Both the position numbers and the translations under genes were made by a program. Below are positions 1 through 5,693 of a stretch of 5,693 bases of DNA, in pieces; positions within the stretch are counted from its first letter, which is position 1; each line of letters begins with the position of its first letter. The notes under the pieces were generated by a model, which was not told the DNA's origin, did no database searches, and saw only the letters and a program-made list of their open reading frames with translations. Source of the stretch: CAZCBD01 sp964496755 (GTDB lineage Bacteria > Bacteroidota > Ignavibacteria > Ignavibacteriales > Melioribacteraceae); assembly GCA_964496755.1 (NCBI GenBank), contig CAZCBD010000171.1, positions 1-5,693 on the forward strand, read 5' to 3'.

Positions 1-1389
1 GTTATGACCAGAATAATGCTTCCAAAATCCAGAAGTGATTTTTATTTTGTTATTGACCATGGATGGCAAGACAAACACATTTTAAAAAATACATTTTTTT
101 CTTTTATAATGGATACTCTTGATTTTCCGAGCTATGCCCGGTTAAGTCCAAAAGAAAGAATAAAACAAATGAATATTGATATTAAAAATCTAGGGTGGAA
201 AGGACTTGGATTATGGCTTAGAGGAAATCCGTCTGAAAAACAAATAAAAAAGTTTGTTAATTGGAGTAAATATGCCGGGATTGAATATTGGAAAATTGAT
301 GGGGGAGACATTAAATATTTTTATGCCTCTAAAATAAAAAACAAAATTTACCCTAAATTAATATTAGAACAAATTACAGGTGCCGGACCAATTAATCTGA
401 AATGGAATATACCCGGATTAAATTTATATCCCTCTGTTTACAACAACACAACAAATACTTCGCAACAATTAAATGCTTCCTTTGAAAAATCAACAAAAAA
501 AGTTACAAAATCATTAGCCGTTATTGAAAACACTGATGTTTTTCGAACCTATGATGCAGCACCATTGTTGGTAAGCACAACTACAATGCAACGAATTCAC
601 GATATATTGGTTCAAACCGTGGAAAAAAAAAGGTTTAAAGCATTTTTAAATATTCAAGACGATTGCAATATTGCTGCCGCACTTGGATTACTTGTAGCCG
701 TTAAAAGACATCCAATGAAAACCCCAAGAATTTACAAAGGAAAAGATTTTCATTTACAAATTGCCGGAAATAGGCACGTTGACAAACGGTTGAACGAAAT
801 AGATAGATTCGTGCTATGGCAACGCATCGCTCCCCCTATGCCTGCGGGTTACGGAACTTATCGTTTTTCAAAAAACAATCTTGTTGATAGTATTGTTTTT
901 CACGAAAGCGATACTTGGTTTAAACCCACTTACAACAAAATGGTAAGGCAAAGTGCACCCGCCATTATGGCTAGAAATATCTCTTTGCCTGAGGTTAAGG
1001 CTGAAAAACTTGCACCCTATGTTTTGGCATCTAAATTCCCTAACGGTGCTGTTGCCATTGCTACCGAGGGAAGAGTAGCTCCCAATCAAAGTTGGGTTCA
1101 CCCAAGAGCAGATATTATTTTAAAAGAAGTAAATATTAATAAACCTATTGGAATCTTCGGACATTATAAGTCTCTGTCTTTAGTATTTGAAAATGATTTA
1201 CCGAAAAAAATAAAAATTTATGCTCAAGATTTATTGGCAAAACAAGCTACTGATATTACTACAAATGTTACCATTAAAGAAAAAACAATTATAATTCCGG
1301 GTTATTTAATTGATAAAATAGGAACTTCTGCGGGAGATAATGGTGATATATCTGTTCCGGGATTAGTGCTTCAAATATCAATTAATTAG
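1..1389 (+). CDS. Glycoside hydrolase-like TIM-barrel protein, clan GH-D / alpha-galactosidase-like (5' partial)
   Basis: Probably a sugar-cleaving enzyme of the alpha-galactosidase type, acting on an alpha-linked glycoside; substrate and location cannot be read from this fragment. The frame is open from base 1 (GTT) and the first Met (base 4) falls within what looks like barrel sequence, so the true start is probably upstream and no signal peptide can be judged. Numbering from that Met, I see a GWQDK strand (residues 20-24), LGLWLRG (68-74), a YWKIDGGD strand end (95-102) and FRTYD (180-184). In GH27/GH36 enzymes the nucleophile is the Asp of a K-x-D strand and the acid/base is an Asp a few residues after an Arg, so D99 and D184 are candidates; this is inference by motif. 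Residues from about 345 on look like a C-terminal beta-sandwich. The stop is TAG at 1387-1389, and the gene converges on the hydrogenase-maturation operon with no clear GC-rich terminator between. A non-hydrolytic relative or another TIM-barrel GH family is possible. Confidence 0.55.
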   Translation, partial: VMTRIMLPKSRSDFYFVIDHGWQDKHILKNTFFSFIMDTLDFPSYARLSPKERIKQMNIDIKNLGWKGLGLWLRGNPSEKQIKKFVNWSKYAGIEYWKIDGGDIKYFYASKIKNKIYPKLILEQITGAGPINLKWNIPGLNLYPSVYNNTTNTSQQLNASFEKSTKKVTKSLAVIENTDVFRTYDAAPLLVSTTTMQRIHDILVQTVEKKRFKAFLNIQDDCNIAAALGLLVAVKRHPMKTPRIYKGKDFHLQIAGNRHVDKRLNEIDRFVLWQRIAPPMPAGYGTYRFSKNNLVDSIVFHESDTWFKPTYNKMVRQSAPAIMARNISLPEVKAEKLAPYVLASKFPNGAVAIATEGRVAPNQSWVHPRADIILKEVNINKPIGIFGHYKSLSLVFENDLPKKIKIYAQDLLAKQATDITTNVTIKEKTIIIPGYLIDKIGTSAGDNGDISVPGLVLQISIN

Positions 1390-1493
1390 CCAGAAAAAGC
1401 AATTTTTATAATATTTTTGTACATATATCCAATTTATTAAATAAGCAAATAAAAATAATTGATAAAAACTTAATTCTTTTTTAAAAACCTATT

Positions 1494-1799
1494 TCATTGC
1501 ATAGTTTTAATAAAATTTTCTAATTCGGTTAAAATCATTTCAATAATATAATTTTTTTCATCATTTTTTATTTTTTCCATACAAAAATATATTTCATATT
1601 TATTGTTTACTTTAAGCTTAAAATTAATTGGCAAAGCATCATTTCTAAACCCACACAAATATGATATTCTCGGGCCGAGTTTTTCCACAAAATAGAATTT
1701 ATCGAATAAGAATTTTTTAGAAAACATTTCATAAAAGTTTTTAAAAATATTTTTCGCTTTTTCCGATGAAACATCAAAATGTAGAATACTATTACACAT
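1494..1799 (-). CDS. Hypothetical protein, about 101 aa, translationally coupled to hydG
   Basis: I do not recognise this family. It is a small, Lys/Phe/Ile-rich, probably soluble protein with no signal peptide or clear membrane segment. A central LGPRISYLCG stretch (residues 41-50) and a YEIYFCME strand (about 68-75) are the most distinctive parts, and the end (about residues 80-97) looks helical. I chose the ATG at 1799, which overlaps the hydG stop as ATGTGTAA (8 bp), an arrangement typical of translational coupling. A GTG at 1814 would add five residues (MNEIC) and overlap hydG by 23 bp. There is no strong Shine-Dalgarno for either start. It is the last gene of the three-gene operon, so a role linked to HydG or hydrogenase maturation is a guess from position only. 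Its two visible motif cysteines (C49, C73) could bind metal, but no known site pattern is present. About 100 bp of very AT-rich DNA (1390-1493) follows, with no convincing terminator. Confidence 0.72.
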   Translation of the reverse strand: MCNSILHFDVSSEKAKNIFKNFYEMFSKKFLFDKFYFVEKLGPRISYLCGFRNDALPINFKLKVNNKYEIYFCMEKIKNDEKNYIIEMILTELENFIKTMQ

Positions 1800-3282
1800 A
1801 CAAATCTCGTTCACCGTTTTCTATTTTTATTAAAAATTCACTTACAATATTTTTCAATTCCGAATTTTCAATTGCCGCCAATTCTTTTTCAATTAATTTT
1901 TCGCCTATTTTTTTTGTTTCCTCGGAAGCATAATCGTTTAAATATTCTCTATAAGTAAGAATTGCATTAGGCATACAAAGAGAATGTACCTTACCCTGTT
2001 TAGCAATATCCATAAAATAGTGGCCGGTTCTTCCGCATCTGTAACCCGCAGTACAAAATGAAACAATATGACCTTTGGAAGCAAGCCACCTAACTCCCTC
2101 ATCCAAACTACGATTATCATTAAGCAAAAATTGTTGTTTTGCCGTATTTCTACCATGTGTACTATATTCACCTATTCCAATATTCGAACCGAAATCCAAT
2201 TGTGTTACACCTAGTTCTAAAACCTCATTACGAATTTCCGGTGTTTCTCTGCAAGTTAAAATCAATCCTGTATAAGGAACCGCTAATCTTAAAATAGCAA
2301 CTATTTTTTTAAAACACTCATCATTTACTTTAAAGCTCCAATTATCATTAAACGGAGTAGCAACGGCCGGTTCCAAGCGCGGAAAGGAAATTGTATGCGG
2401 CCCAACCCCGCCAAACTTATCCTCTAAATCAATAGTATGATAAAGCAAGCCCATAATTTCAAATTTCCAATCGGCCAACCCGAAAAGAGCTCCTATGCCA
2501 ACATCATCTGCGCCGGCTTCAAGCGAACGATGCAGGGCATATAATCGCCATTGATAATTTGCTTTTAAACCTTCGGTGTGTACTTTTGAATATAATGAAT
2601 GATTATAAGTTTCCTGAAAAACTTGGTAGGTTCCAATTCCAACATCTTTTAGAAGTTTCAAATCTGAAATTGAAAACGGAGAAGCATTTACGTTTGCTCT
2701 TCTAATTTCACCTTTTTCGGTTTTTGTATTGTAGATGATTTCCAAAACATCAGCAATATATTTTGCATCGGATTTCGGATGTTCTCCAAATGATATTATT
2801 AATCGTTTATGGCCTTCATTTACTAATGAAATAATTTCGTTTTGCAATTCTTTTTTTGTTAATTGTTTGCGAATAATTTCCGAATTGCTTTTTCTATATC
2901 CACAATATTCACAATTATTTACACAATAGTTGCTTATATAAAGAGGAGCAAATGTTACTATTCTGCGCCCGTAAACTTTTTCTTTTATTTTTTTTGCAGC
3001 CTCAAATATTTTGCTCCACAATTCTTCTTCTTTAAAATCTAAATTTATTAATGCAGCTGTTTCATCAGGAGTTAATCGTTCCAAGCCAAGTGATTTATCA
3101 ATAATTTCAAGTATTCGGGAACTATCCGGATTTTTGTTGGAATTAAGTTTTTCTAAAATTAAACTATCATTTATAAAATCTTTTCCGTTATTAAGATATT
3201 TTTTAATTTCTTCTTCCTTAATAACATTTTGCATCCAATTTTTTTCTATTGAGTTTTCTGTGCTTTTCATAATTTTATCCAT
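1792..3282 (-). CDS. hydG: [FeFe]-hydrogenase H-cluster radical SAM maturase HydG
   Basis: HydG is a cytoplasmic radical SAM tyrosine lyase. It splits tyrosine into p-cresol and a dehydroglycine fragment that becomes CO and cyanide, delivered as an Fe(CO)2CN-cysteine unit for the H-cluster of [FeFe]-hydrogenase. The 496-residue protein is slightly longer than the usual ~470. It carries the radical SAM triad C120-x3-C124-x2-C127 (ISNYCVNNCEYCGY), a GEH turn (166-168), GTYQVFQETYN (217-227), and GPHTISFPR (294-302), whose H296 probably matches the ligand of the fifth 'dangler' iron. The C-terminal auxiliary cluster motif is odd: C410, C416 and C436, where the family usually has C-x2-C-x22-C; Gly413 sits where the second Cys is expected. 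The start ATG at 3282 overlaps the previous gene's stop as TAATG with no Shine-Dalgarno, so translation is likely coupled. ThiH, the related tyrosine lyase, is less likely given the TM1266-like neighbour, the length and the C-terminal Cys region. Confidence 0.93.
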   Translation of the reverse strand: MDKIMKSTENSIEKNWMQNVIKEEEIKKYLNNGKDFINDSLILEKLNSNKNPDSSRILEIIDKSLGLERLTPDETAALINLDFKEEELWSKIFEAAKKIKEKVYGRRIVTFAPLYISNYCVNNCEYCGYRKSNSEIIRKQLTKKELQNEIISLVNEGHKRLIISFGEHPKSDAKYIADVLEIIYNTKTEKGEIRRANVNASPFSISDLKLLKDVGIGTYQVFQETYNHSLYSKVHTEGLKANYQWRLYALHRSLEAGADDVGIGALFGLADWKFEIMGLLYHTIDLEDKFGGVGPHTISFPRLEPAVATPFNDNWSFKVNDECFKKIVAILRLAVPYTGLILTCRETPEIRNEVLELGVTQLDFGSNIGIGEYSTHGRNTAKQQFLLNDNRSLDEGVRWLASKGHIVSFCTAGYRCGRTGHYFMDIAKQGKVHSLCMPNAILTYREYLNDYASEETKKIGEKLIEKELAAIENSELKNIVSEFLIKIENGERDLYV

Positions 3283-3524
3283 TAAATATTTTTTTGAAAT
3301 ATTGCTTTTGCGGTTGCAAATTTTAAGCGTCCTATTTTTCCCGTAATAGCGTTAATTATGTTTATATCTGTTTCCAATACCAAAACAATAACACCTACGT
3401 TATTGTTGTCATACGGAATTCCCATTCGGGCTTTAATTAAATGTTTATAATCCGAAATCATTTGGTTTAATTGACAACTGTTTTTTTCCGGATTTTCAAT
3501 TATTATGCTAATTACACCTATCAT
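3282..3524 (-). CDS. TM1266-type putative iron-only hydrogenase system regulator
   Basis: This 80-residue protein matches the small ACT-like/ferredoxin-like family typified by Thermotoga maritima TM1266, found beside hydG and described as a putative regulator of the iron-only hydrogenase system. Visible hallmarks are an opening beta strand (IGVISIIIENPEK, residues 2-14), the signature RMGIPY (33-38), a second strand (VGVIVLVLET, 43-52) and ITGKIGRL (60-67) before the final strand. Length is normal for the family. No helix-turn-helix or ribbon-helix-helix is present, so direct DNA binding is not evident; the fold resembles the effector-binding half of regulators such as NikR. The ATG at 3524 has a good AGGAG site five bases upstream. 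It is the first gene of the operon and its TAA overlaps the hydG ATG by one base. The gene lies directly behind a leader containing an intrinsic terminator, so expression may be set by attenuation. The molecular function of this family is, as far as I know, not settled. Confidence 0.88.
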   Translation of the reverse strand: MIGVISIIIENPEKNSCQLNQMISDYKHLIKARMGIPYDNNNVGVIVLVLETDINIINAITGKIGRLKFATAKAIFQKNI

Positions 3525-3529
3525 TATTT

Positions 3530-3534
3530 CTCCT
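3530..3534 (-). promoter_or_regulatory. Ribosome binding site of the hydrogenase-maturation operon
   Basis: AGGAG on the minus strand, five bases before the ATG at 3524. It is the only strong Shine-Dalgarno in the operon and fixes the start of the TM1266-like gene. Strong sites are uncommon in Bacteroidota. It lies about 15 bases past the end of the leader terminator's T tract, so it is transcribed only on read-through. Confidence 0.75.
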
Positions 3535-3549
3535 GAAAATTTTTATAAC

Positions 3550-3582
3550 AAAAAAGGCGCTTTTCCAAAGGAAAAACGCCTT
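3550..3582 (-). terminator. Intrinsic terminator in the operon leader (candidate attenuator)
   Basis: On the minus strand, AAGGCG then TTTTCC (3582-3561, with a single T opposite G between the two blocks at 3576/3560) pairs with GGAAAA and CGCCTT around a TTT loop (3569-3567), followed by a run of T ending at 3550. That is two 6-bp blocks around one G-T position, a classic intrinsic terminator for minus-strand transcription. On the plus strand the hairpin is followed only by GTATTTAT, so it is directional. It sits downstream of the predicted promoter and about 15 bases before the Shine-Dalgarno of the operon, so it would stop transcription before the first gene. gyrA already has its own terminator at 3759-3789. 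Conditional termination is therefore the simplest reading; an alternative is that it ends a short leader RNA. Confidence 0.8.
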
Positions 3583-3610
3583 GTATTTATGTAAAACAAT
3601 TTGCTTTCTA

Positions 3611-3637
3611 TTTCCCTTTGAAAAAGTAAACTCTTTC
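3611..3637 (-). promoter_or_regulatory. Candidate antiterminator / anti-antiterminator element in the operon leader
   Basis: Bases 3626-3611 read in the RNA as CUUUUUCAAAGGGAAA and can pair without interruption (16 bp, two G-U pairs) with 3575-3560, which is most of the terminator hairpin including its loop. The same CUUUUUC (3626-3620) can instead pair with GAAAGAG (3637-3631) just upstream as a 7-bp hairpin with a UUUA loop. The three folds exclude one another, as in an attenuator: local hairpin allows the terminator, long-range pairing blocks it. Both long elements are themselves partly self-complementary, so the match might be an old inverted duplication rather than a selected switch. No known riboswitch class is recognised. 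Confidence 0.45.
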
Positions 3638-3656
3638 TTTAGGTTTTTATGTAATC

Positions 3657-3668
3657 ACATTTGAATGT
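3657..3668. repeat. Small inverted repeat, possible operator or RNA element
   Basis: ACATT-TG-AATGT on the plus strand gives 5-bp arms around a 2-bp centre, about 15-25 bases downstream of the predicted transcription start of the hydrogenase operon. Size and position would suit a roadblock operator for a dimeric regulator. It is partly overlapped by a second imperfect dyad (ATGTAATCACAT, 3649-3660). In such AT-rich DNA a short dyad can occur by chance, and no specific regulator consensus is matched. Confidence 0.25.
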
Positions 3669-3688
3669 AAACACGCAAACATGATATT

Positions 3689-3719
3689 CAAATTTATCTT
3701 TTTACTGAATAATCTTCAA
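3689..3719 (-). promoter_or_regulatory. Bacteroidota-type promoter of the hydrogenase-maturation operon
   Basis: On the minus strand, TTG (3719-3717) is followed by exactly 20 bases and then TAAATTTG (3696-3689). This fits the Bacteroidota housekeeping consensus, TTG at -33 and TAnnTTTG at -7, with ideal spacing. The predicted start of transcription is near 3682, which gives an untranslated leader of about 158 nt ahead of the ATG at 3524. It lies about 40 bases past the gyrA terminator, so the operon has its own promoter. Confidence 0.68.
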
Positions 3720-3758
3720 GCTAATTTTTATATATCTAAAACAAAATATTTTATAAAT

Positions 3759-3789
3759 AAAAAAATCCCCGAAAACAATTTCGGGGATT
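3759..3789 (-). terminator. Intrinsic terminator of gyrA
   Basis: AATCCCCGAAA and TTTCGGGGATT form a perfect 11-bp stem (3789-3779 with 3774-3764) around a 4-base loop, followed on the minus strand by seven T (3765-3759, the first two pairing in the stem). It starts 48 bases after the gyrA stop codon, so it ends the gyrA transcript and separates it from the hydrogenase operon. On the plus strand it is followed by CTAATTTTT, so weak activity that way is possible, but no plus-strand gene leads into it. Confidence 0.9.
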
Positions 3790-3836
3790 CTAATTTTTCA
3801 ACACATTAAATATTTATGTGAATCCAATATTATATT

Positions 3837-5693
3837 CTAATTATTTTCATCATTAGAATTTATGTTATTTTTTTCAGTATCGGTATTATTAATATTCTCT
3901 TCTTCCGGAGCAACTCTTGCGATATCGGCAATAGAATCGCCGTCTTTCAAGTTAATTAATCTAACACCTTGGGTAGCTCTTCCCATTACTCTTATGTTTT
4001 TAATACCTTGACGAATCACCATTCCTTTAGAAGTAATAATTACCAACTCATCGTGATCGTTAACTTCTTTAAGAGAAATAAGATTACCGGTTTTTTCGCC
4101 CGTGCGGATAGTAATTATTCCTTTTCCGCCGCGTTTAGTTAGTCTGTAATCGCTAATATTACTGCGTTTTCCGTAACCTTTATCGGTTACAACCAGTAGA
4201 GTGGAAGCGGTTTTAACAGCAATACCGCCAATAACTTTATCATCCTTGCCTAATTTAATTCCGCGAACTCCGGTAGAAGTTCTACCCATGCTTCGAACAT
4301 CTTTTTCGTTAAAACGAATAGCCATACCTTTTTTTGTGCCGATAATAACATCATTATTGCCTTCGGTAATTTTAACATCAACCAAATTATCACCTTCAAT
4401 TAGGTTGATGGCAATAATACCGCCTTTGCGAACATTTGAATATGCAGAAAGCACTGTTTTTTTAATTGTTCCGTTTTCGGTAATCATCACTAAAAATTTA
4501 TCATCCGTAAATTCTTTAACAGGAATAAAAGCGGTAATTAATTCGTTTTTATCTTTTTCAACCAAATTCTGAATAGCTCTACCGCGGGCGGCACGACCGG
4601 CTTCGGGAATTTCGTGAACTTTTAACCAATAACCTTTTCCTTTGTCGGTAAAAAACATAATGTAATGATGTGTGGAAGCAACAAACATATGTTCAATAAA
4701 ATCTTCATCTTTTGTTCCTGCTCCCGTAACTCCTTTGCCTCCGCGTCCTTGTTTTCTGTAGCCACTAACTGGGAAGCGTTTGATAAACCCTTTATGCGAA
4801 ATTGTAACTACCACATCTTCTTCTGCTATCGTATCTTCTAAAGAAAAGTCTTTGAAATCTCTGATAATTTCGGTTCTTCTAATATCACCGAATTTTTCCT
4901 TCAGATTTATTAAATCTTCTTTTATTATAAAATACCTTTTTTCTTCGCTTTCGAGAATTGTTTTAAGTTTTTCTATTAATTTTAATATTTCTTTGTATTC
5001 TTCTTCAATTTTGTTTCTTTCAAGCCCGGTTAAACGTTGCAAACGCATATCTAAAATTGCTTTTGCTTGAATAGCGGAAAGCTTGAATTTATTCATCAAA
5101 TTGGTTTTTGCCGTTTCAACATCTTTTGATTTTTTAATTGTAGCAATTACTTCGTCGATATTGTCAAGAGCAATTATATAGCCTTCTAAAATATGTGCAC
5201 GTCTTTCGGCAGCAGAAAGTTCAAATTTTGTTTTTCTAATTAAAACTTCCATTCTGTGTTTAACAAAATGTTGTAATACTTCTTTTAATGTTAAAACTTT
5301 AGGCGTACCGTTTACAAGAGCAAGCATAATAACACCAAAGGTTTCTTGCATTCTGGTGTGTTTGTAAAGTTGATTTAAAACTACTTCGGGTTGTGCATCT
5401 CTTTTAAGCTCTATTACTATTCGCATACCATCGCGATCGGATTCGTCGCGTATATTGGAAATATCGTTTATTTTGCCTGCGCGAATCAGTTCTACAATTT
5501 TTTCAATTAAATTTGCTTTGTTTACCTGATAGGGAAGTTCGGTAATAATAATATTTTCTCTATCGTTTTTTAAAGTTTCGATATTTGCTTTTGCTCTTAC
5601 AATAATTTTTCCGCGTCCGGTTTCATAGGCGTTTTTAACACCTTCGTAACCAAAAATAATTCCACCTGGCGGGAAATCCGGTGCAATTATATA
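3837..5693 (-). CDS. gyrA: DNA gyrase subunit A (5' partial; C-terminal ~618 residues)
   Basis: GyrA is the DNA-cleaving and wrapping subunit of gyrase (A2B2), which introduces negative supercoils using ATP. The reading frame is open to the window edge. The first codons encode the tower region (PDFPPGG, TGRGK, ELPYQVNKA, RDESDRDGMRIV), so the winged-helix domain with the catalytic tyrosine and the quinolone-resistance region is outside the window. Counting from the Met at 5426, residues 60-165 form the coiled-coil gate. The C-terminal beta-pinwheel follows, with six blade motifs near 221-234, 272-287, 327-341, 375-391, 425-440 and 475-491. The first carries the GyrA box as QGRGGKG (226-232; 4751-4731), which wraps DNA and separates GyrA from ParC; a second box-like KRGGKG (431-436) is common in blade five. 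The protein ends in an acidic, Asn-rich tail (507-529). The stop is TAG at 3837-3839, followed by a strong terminator. Confidence 0.96.
   Translation of the reverse strand, partial: YIIAPDFPPGGIIFGYEGVKNAYETGRGKIIVRAKANIETLKNDRENIIITELPYQVNKANLIEKIVELIRAGKINDISNIRDESDRDGMRIVIELKRDAQPEVVLNQLYKHTRMQETFGVIMLALVNGTPKVLTLKEVLQHFVKHRMEVLIRKTKFELSAAERRAHILEGYIIALDNIDEVIATIKKSKDVETAKTNLMNKFKLSAIQAKAILDMRLQRLTGLERNKIEEEYKEILKLIEKLKTILESEEKRYFIIKEDLINLKEKFGDIRRTEIIRDFKDFSLEDTIAEEDVVVTISHKGFIKRFPVSGYRKQGRGGKGVTGAGTKDEDFIEHMFVASTHHYIMFFTDKGKGYWLKVHEIPEAGRAARGRAIQNLVEKDKNELITAFIPVKEFTDDKFLVMITENGTIKKTVLSAYSNVRKGGIIAINLIEGDNLVDVKITEGNNDVIIGTKKGMAIRFNEKDVRSMGRTSTGVRGIKLGKDDKVIGGIAVKTASTLLVVTDKGYGKRSNISDYRLTKRGGKGIITIRTGEKTGNLISLKEVNDHDELVIITSKGMVIRQGIKNIRVMGRATQGVRLINLKDGDSIADIARVAPEEENINNTDTEKNNINSNDENN

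Noticed and set aside
868..1101. A 77-codon ORF on the minus strand inside the glycosidase-like gene.
   Set aside because: It lies wholly antisense to a gene with recognisable motifs, has no ribosome binding site, and its product resembles no protein family.
1390..1493. Search for a bidirectional terminator between the two convergent genes.
   Set aside because: Only AT-only short dyads such as AAAAA-GCAA-TTTTT were found. None has a GC-containing stem, so no terminator is called here.
1938..2171. A 77-codon ORF in another minus-strand frame inside hydG.
   Set aside because: It overlaps the conserved C-terminal cysteine region of hydG, whose own frame is clearly coding. It is a frame shadow.
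3011..3346. A 111-codon plus-strand ORF, very Leu/Ser/Phe-rich, that could pass for a membrane protein.
   Set aside because: It is antisense to hydG and the TM1266-like gene. The hydrophobic composition is what an AT-rich, Lys/Glu/Asn-rich gene gives when read backwards.
3647..3682. An 11-codon ORF (MFACLHSNVIT) in the operon leader, which could be a leader peptide for translational attenuation.
   Set aside because: There is no Shine-Dalgarno, the ATG falls at or before the predicted transcription start, and there is no run of a regulatory codon such as Tyr or Cys. It ends well before the terminator elements.
4117..4134. A second GyrA-box-like KRGGKG motif in gyrA, considered as an unusual duplicated wrapping motif.
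   Set aside because: As I recall, a similar RGGKG motif is common in the fifth blade of many bacterial GyrA proteins, so it is ordinary.
4780..5070. Plus-strand ORFs across gyrA (4780-5070 and 4201-4572).
   Set aside because: Both are antisense to well-conserved gyrA codons and have no start signals or recognisable product.

Overview
The window is AT-rich (about one third G+C by eye) and looks like an anaerobic member of the Bacteroidota. Three things point that way. The one clear promoter fits the Bacteroidota sigma consensus (TTG, about 20 nt, TAnnTTTG) rather than TTGACA/TATAAT. The gyrase A subunit carries a QGRGGKG form of the GyrA box. The H-cluster maturase HydG implies an [FeFe]-hydrogenase and therefore fermentative or anoxic metabolism. 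Genus cannot be called from this sequence.

Layout. Positions 1-1389 (+) hold the 3' part of a carbohydrate-active TIM-barrel protein resembling clan GH-D (alpha-galactosidase-type) enzymes; its 5' end lies outside the window. It converges across a gap of about 100 bp on a compact three-gene operon read on the minus strand from 3524 down to 1494: a TM1266-type putative iron-only hydrogenase system regulator (3524-3282), hydG (3282-1792), and an unrecognised protein of about 101 residues (1799-1494). Both junctions overlap (TAATG and ATGTGTAA), so translation is probably coupled. Upstream lies a 312-bp intergenic region (3525-3836), and beyond it the 3' two thirds of gyrA (5693-3837, minus strand, 5' end off the window).

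The intergenic region is the most interesting part. Read on the minus strand it holds, in order, a strong gyrA terminator (3789-3759), a Bacteroidota-type promoter (3719-3689), a leader of about 150 nt, and a second intrinsic terminator (3582-3550) that ends only about 15 nt before the Shine-Dalgarno sequence of the hydrogenase operon. A segment inside the leader can pair over 16 bp with the terminator hairpin, and can alternatively fold into its own local hairpin. This is the layout expected of a transcription attenuator or riboswitch-like control of [FeFe]-hydrogenase maturation. I do not recognise the leader as a known riboswitch class.

Functionally, HydG makes the CO and cyanide ligands of the H-cluster and the TM1266-like protein is the usual small partner of hydG. 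The hydrogenase itself and the maturases HydE and HydF are not in this operon and must be elsewhere. This HydG also has an unusual C-terminal cysteine pattern (C410, C416, C436, with Gly at the usual second-Cys position). GyrA and the glycosidase-like protein appear to be unrelated neighbours.
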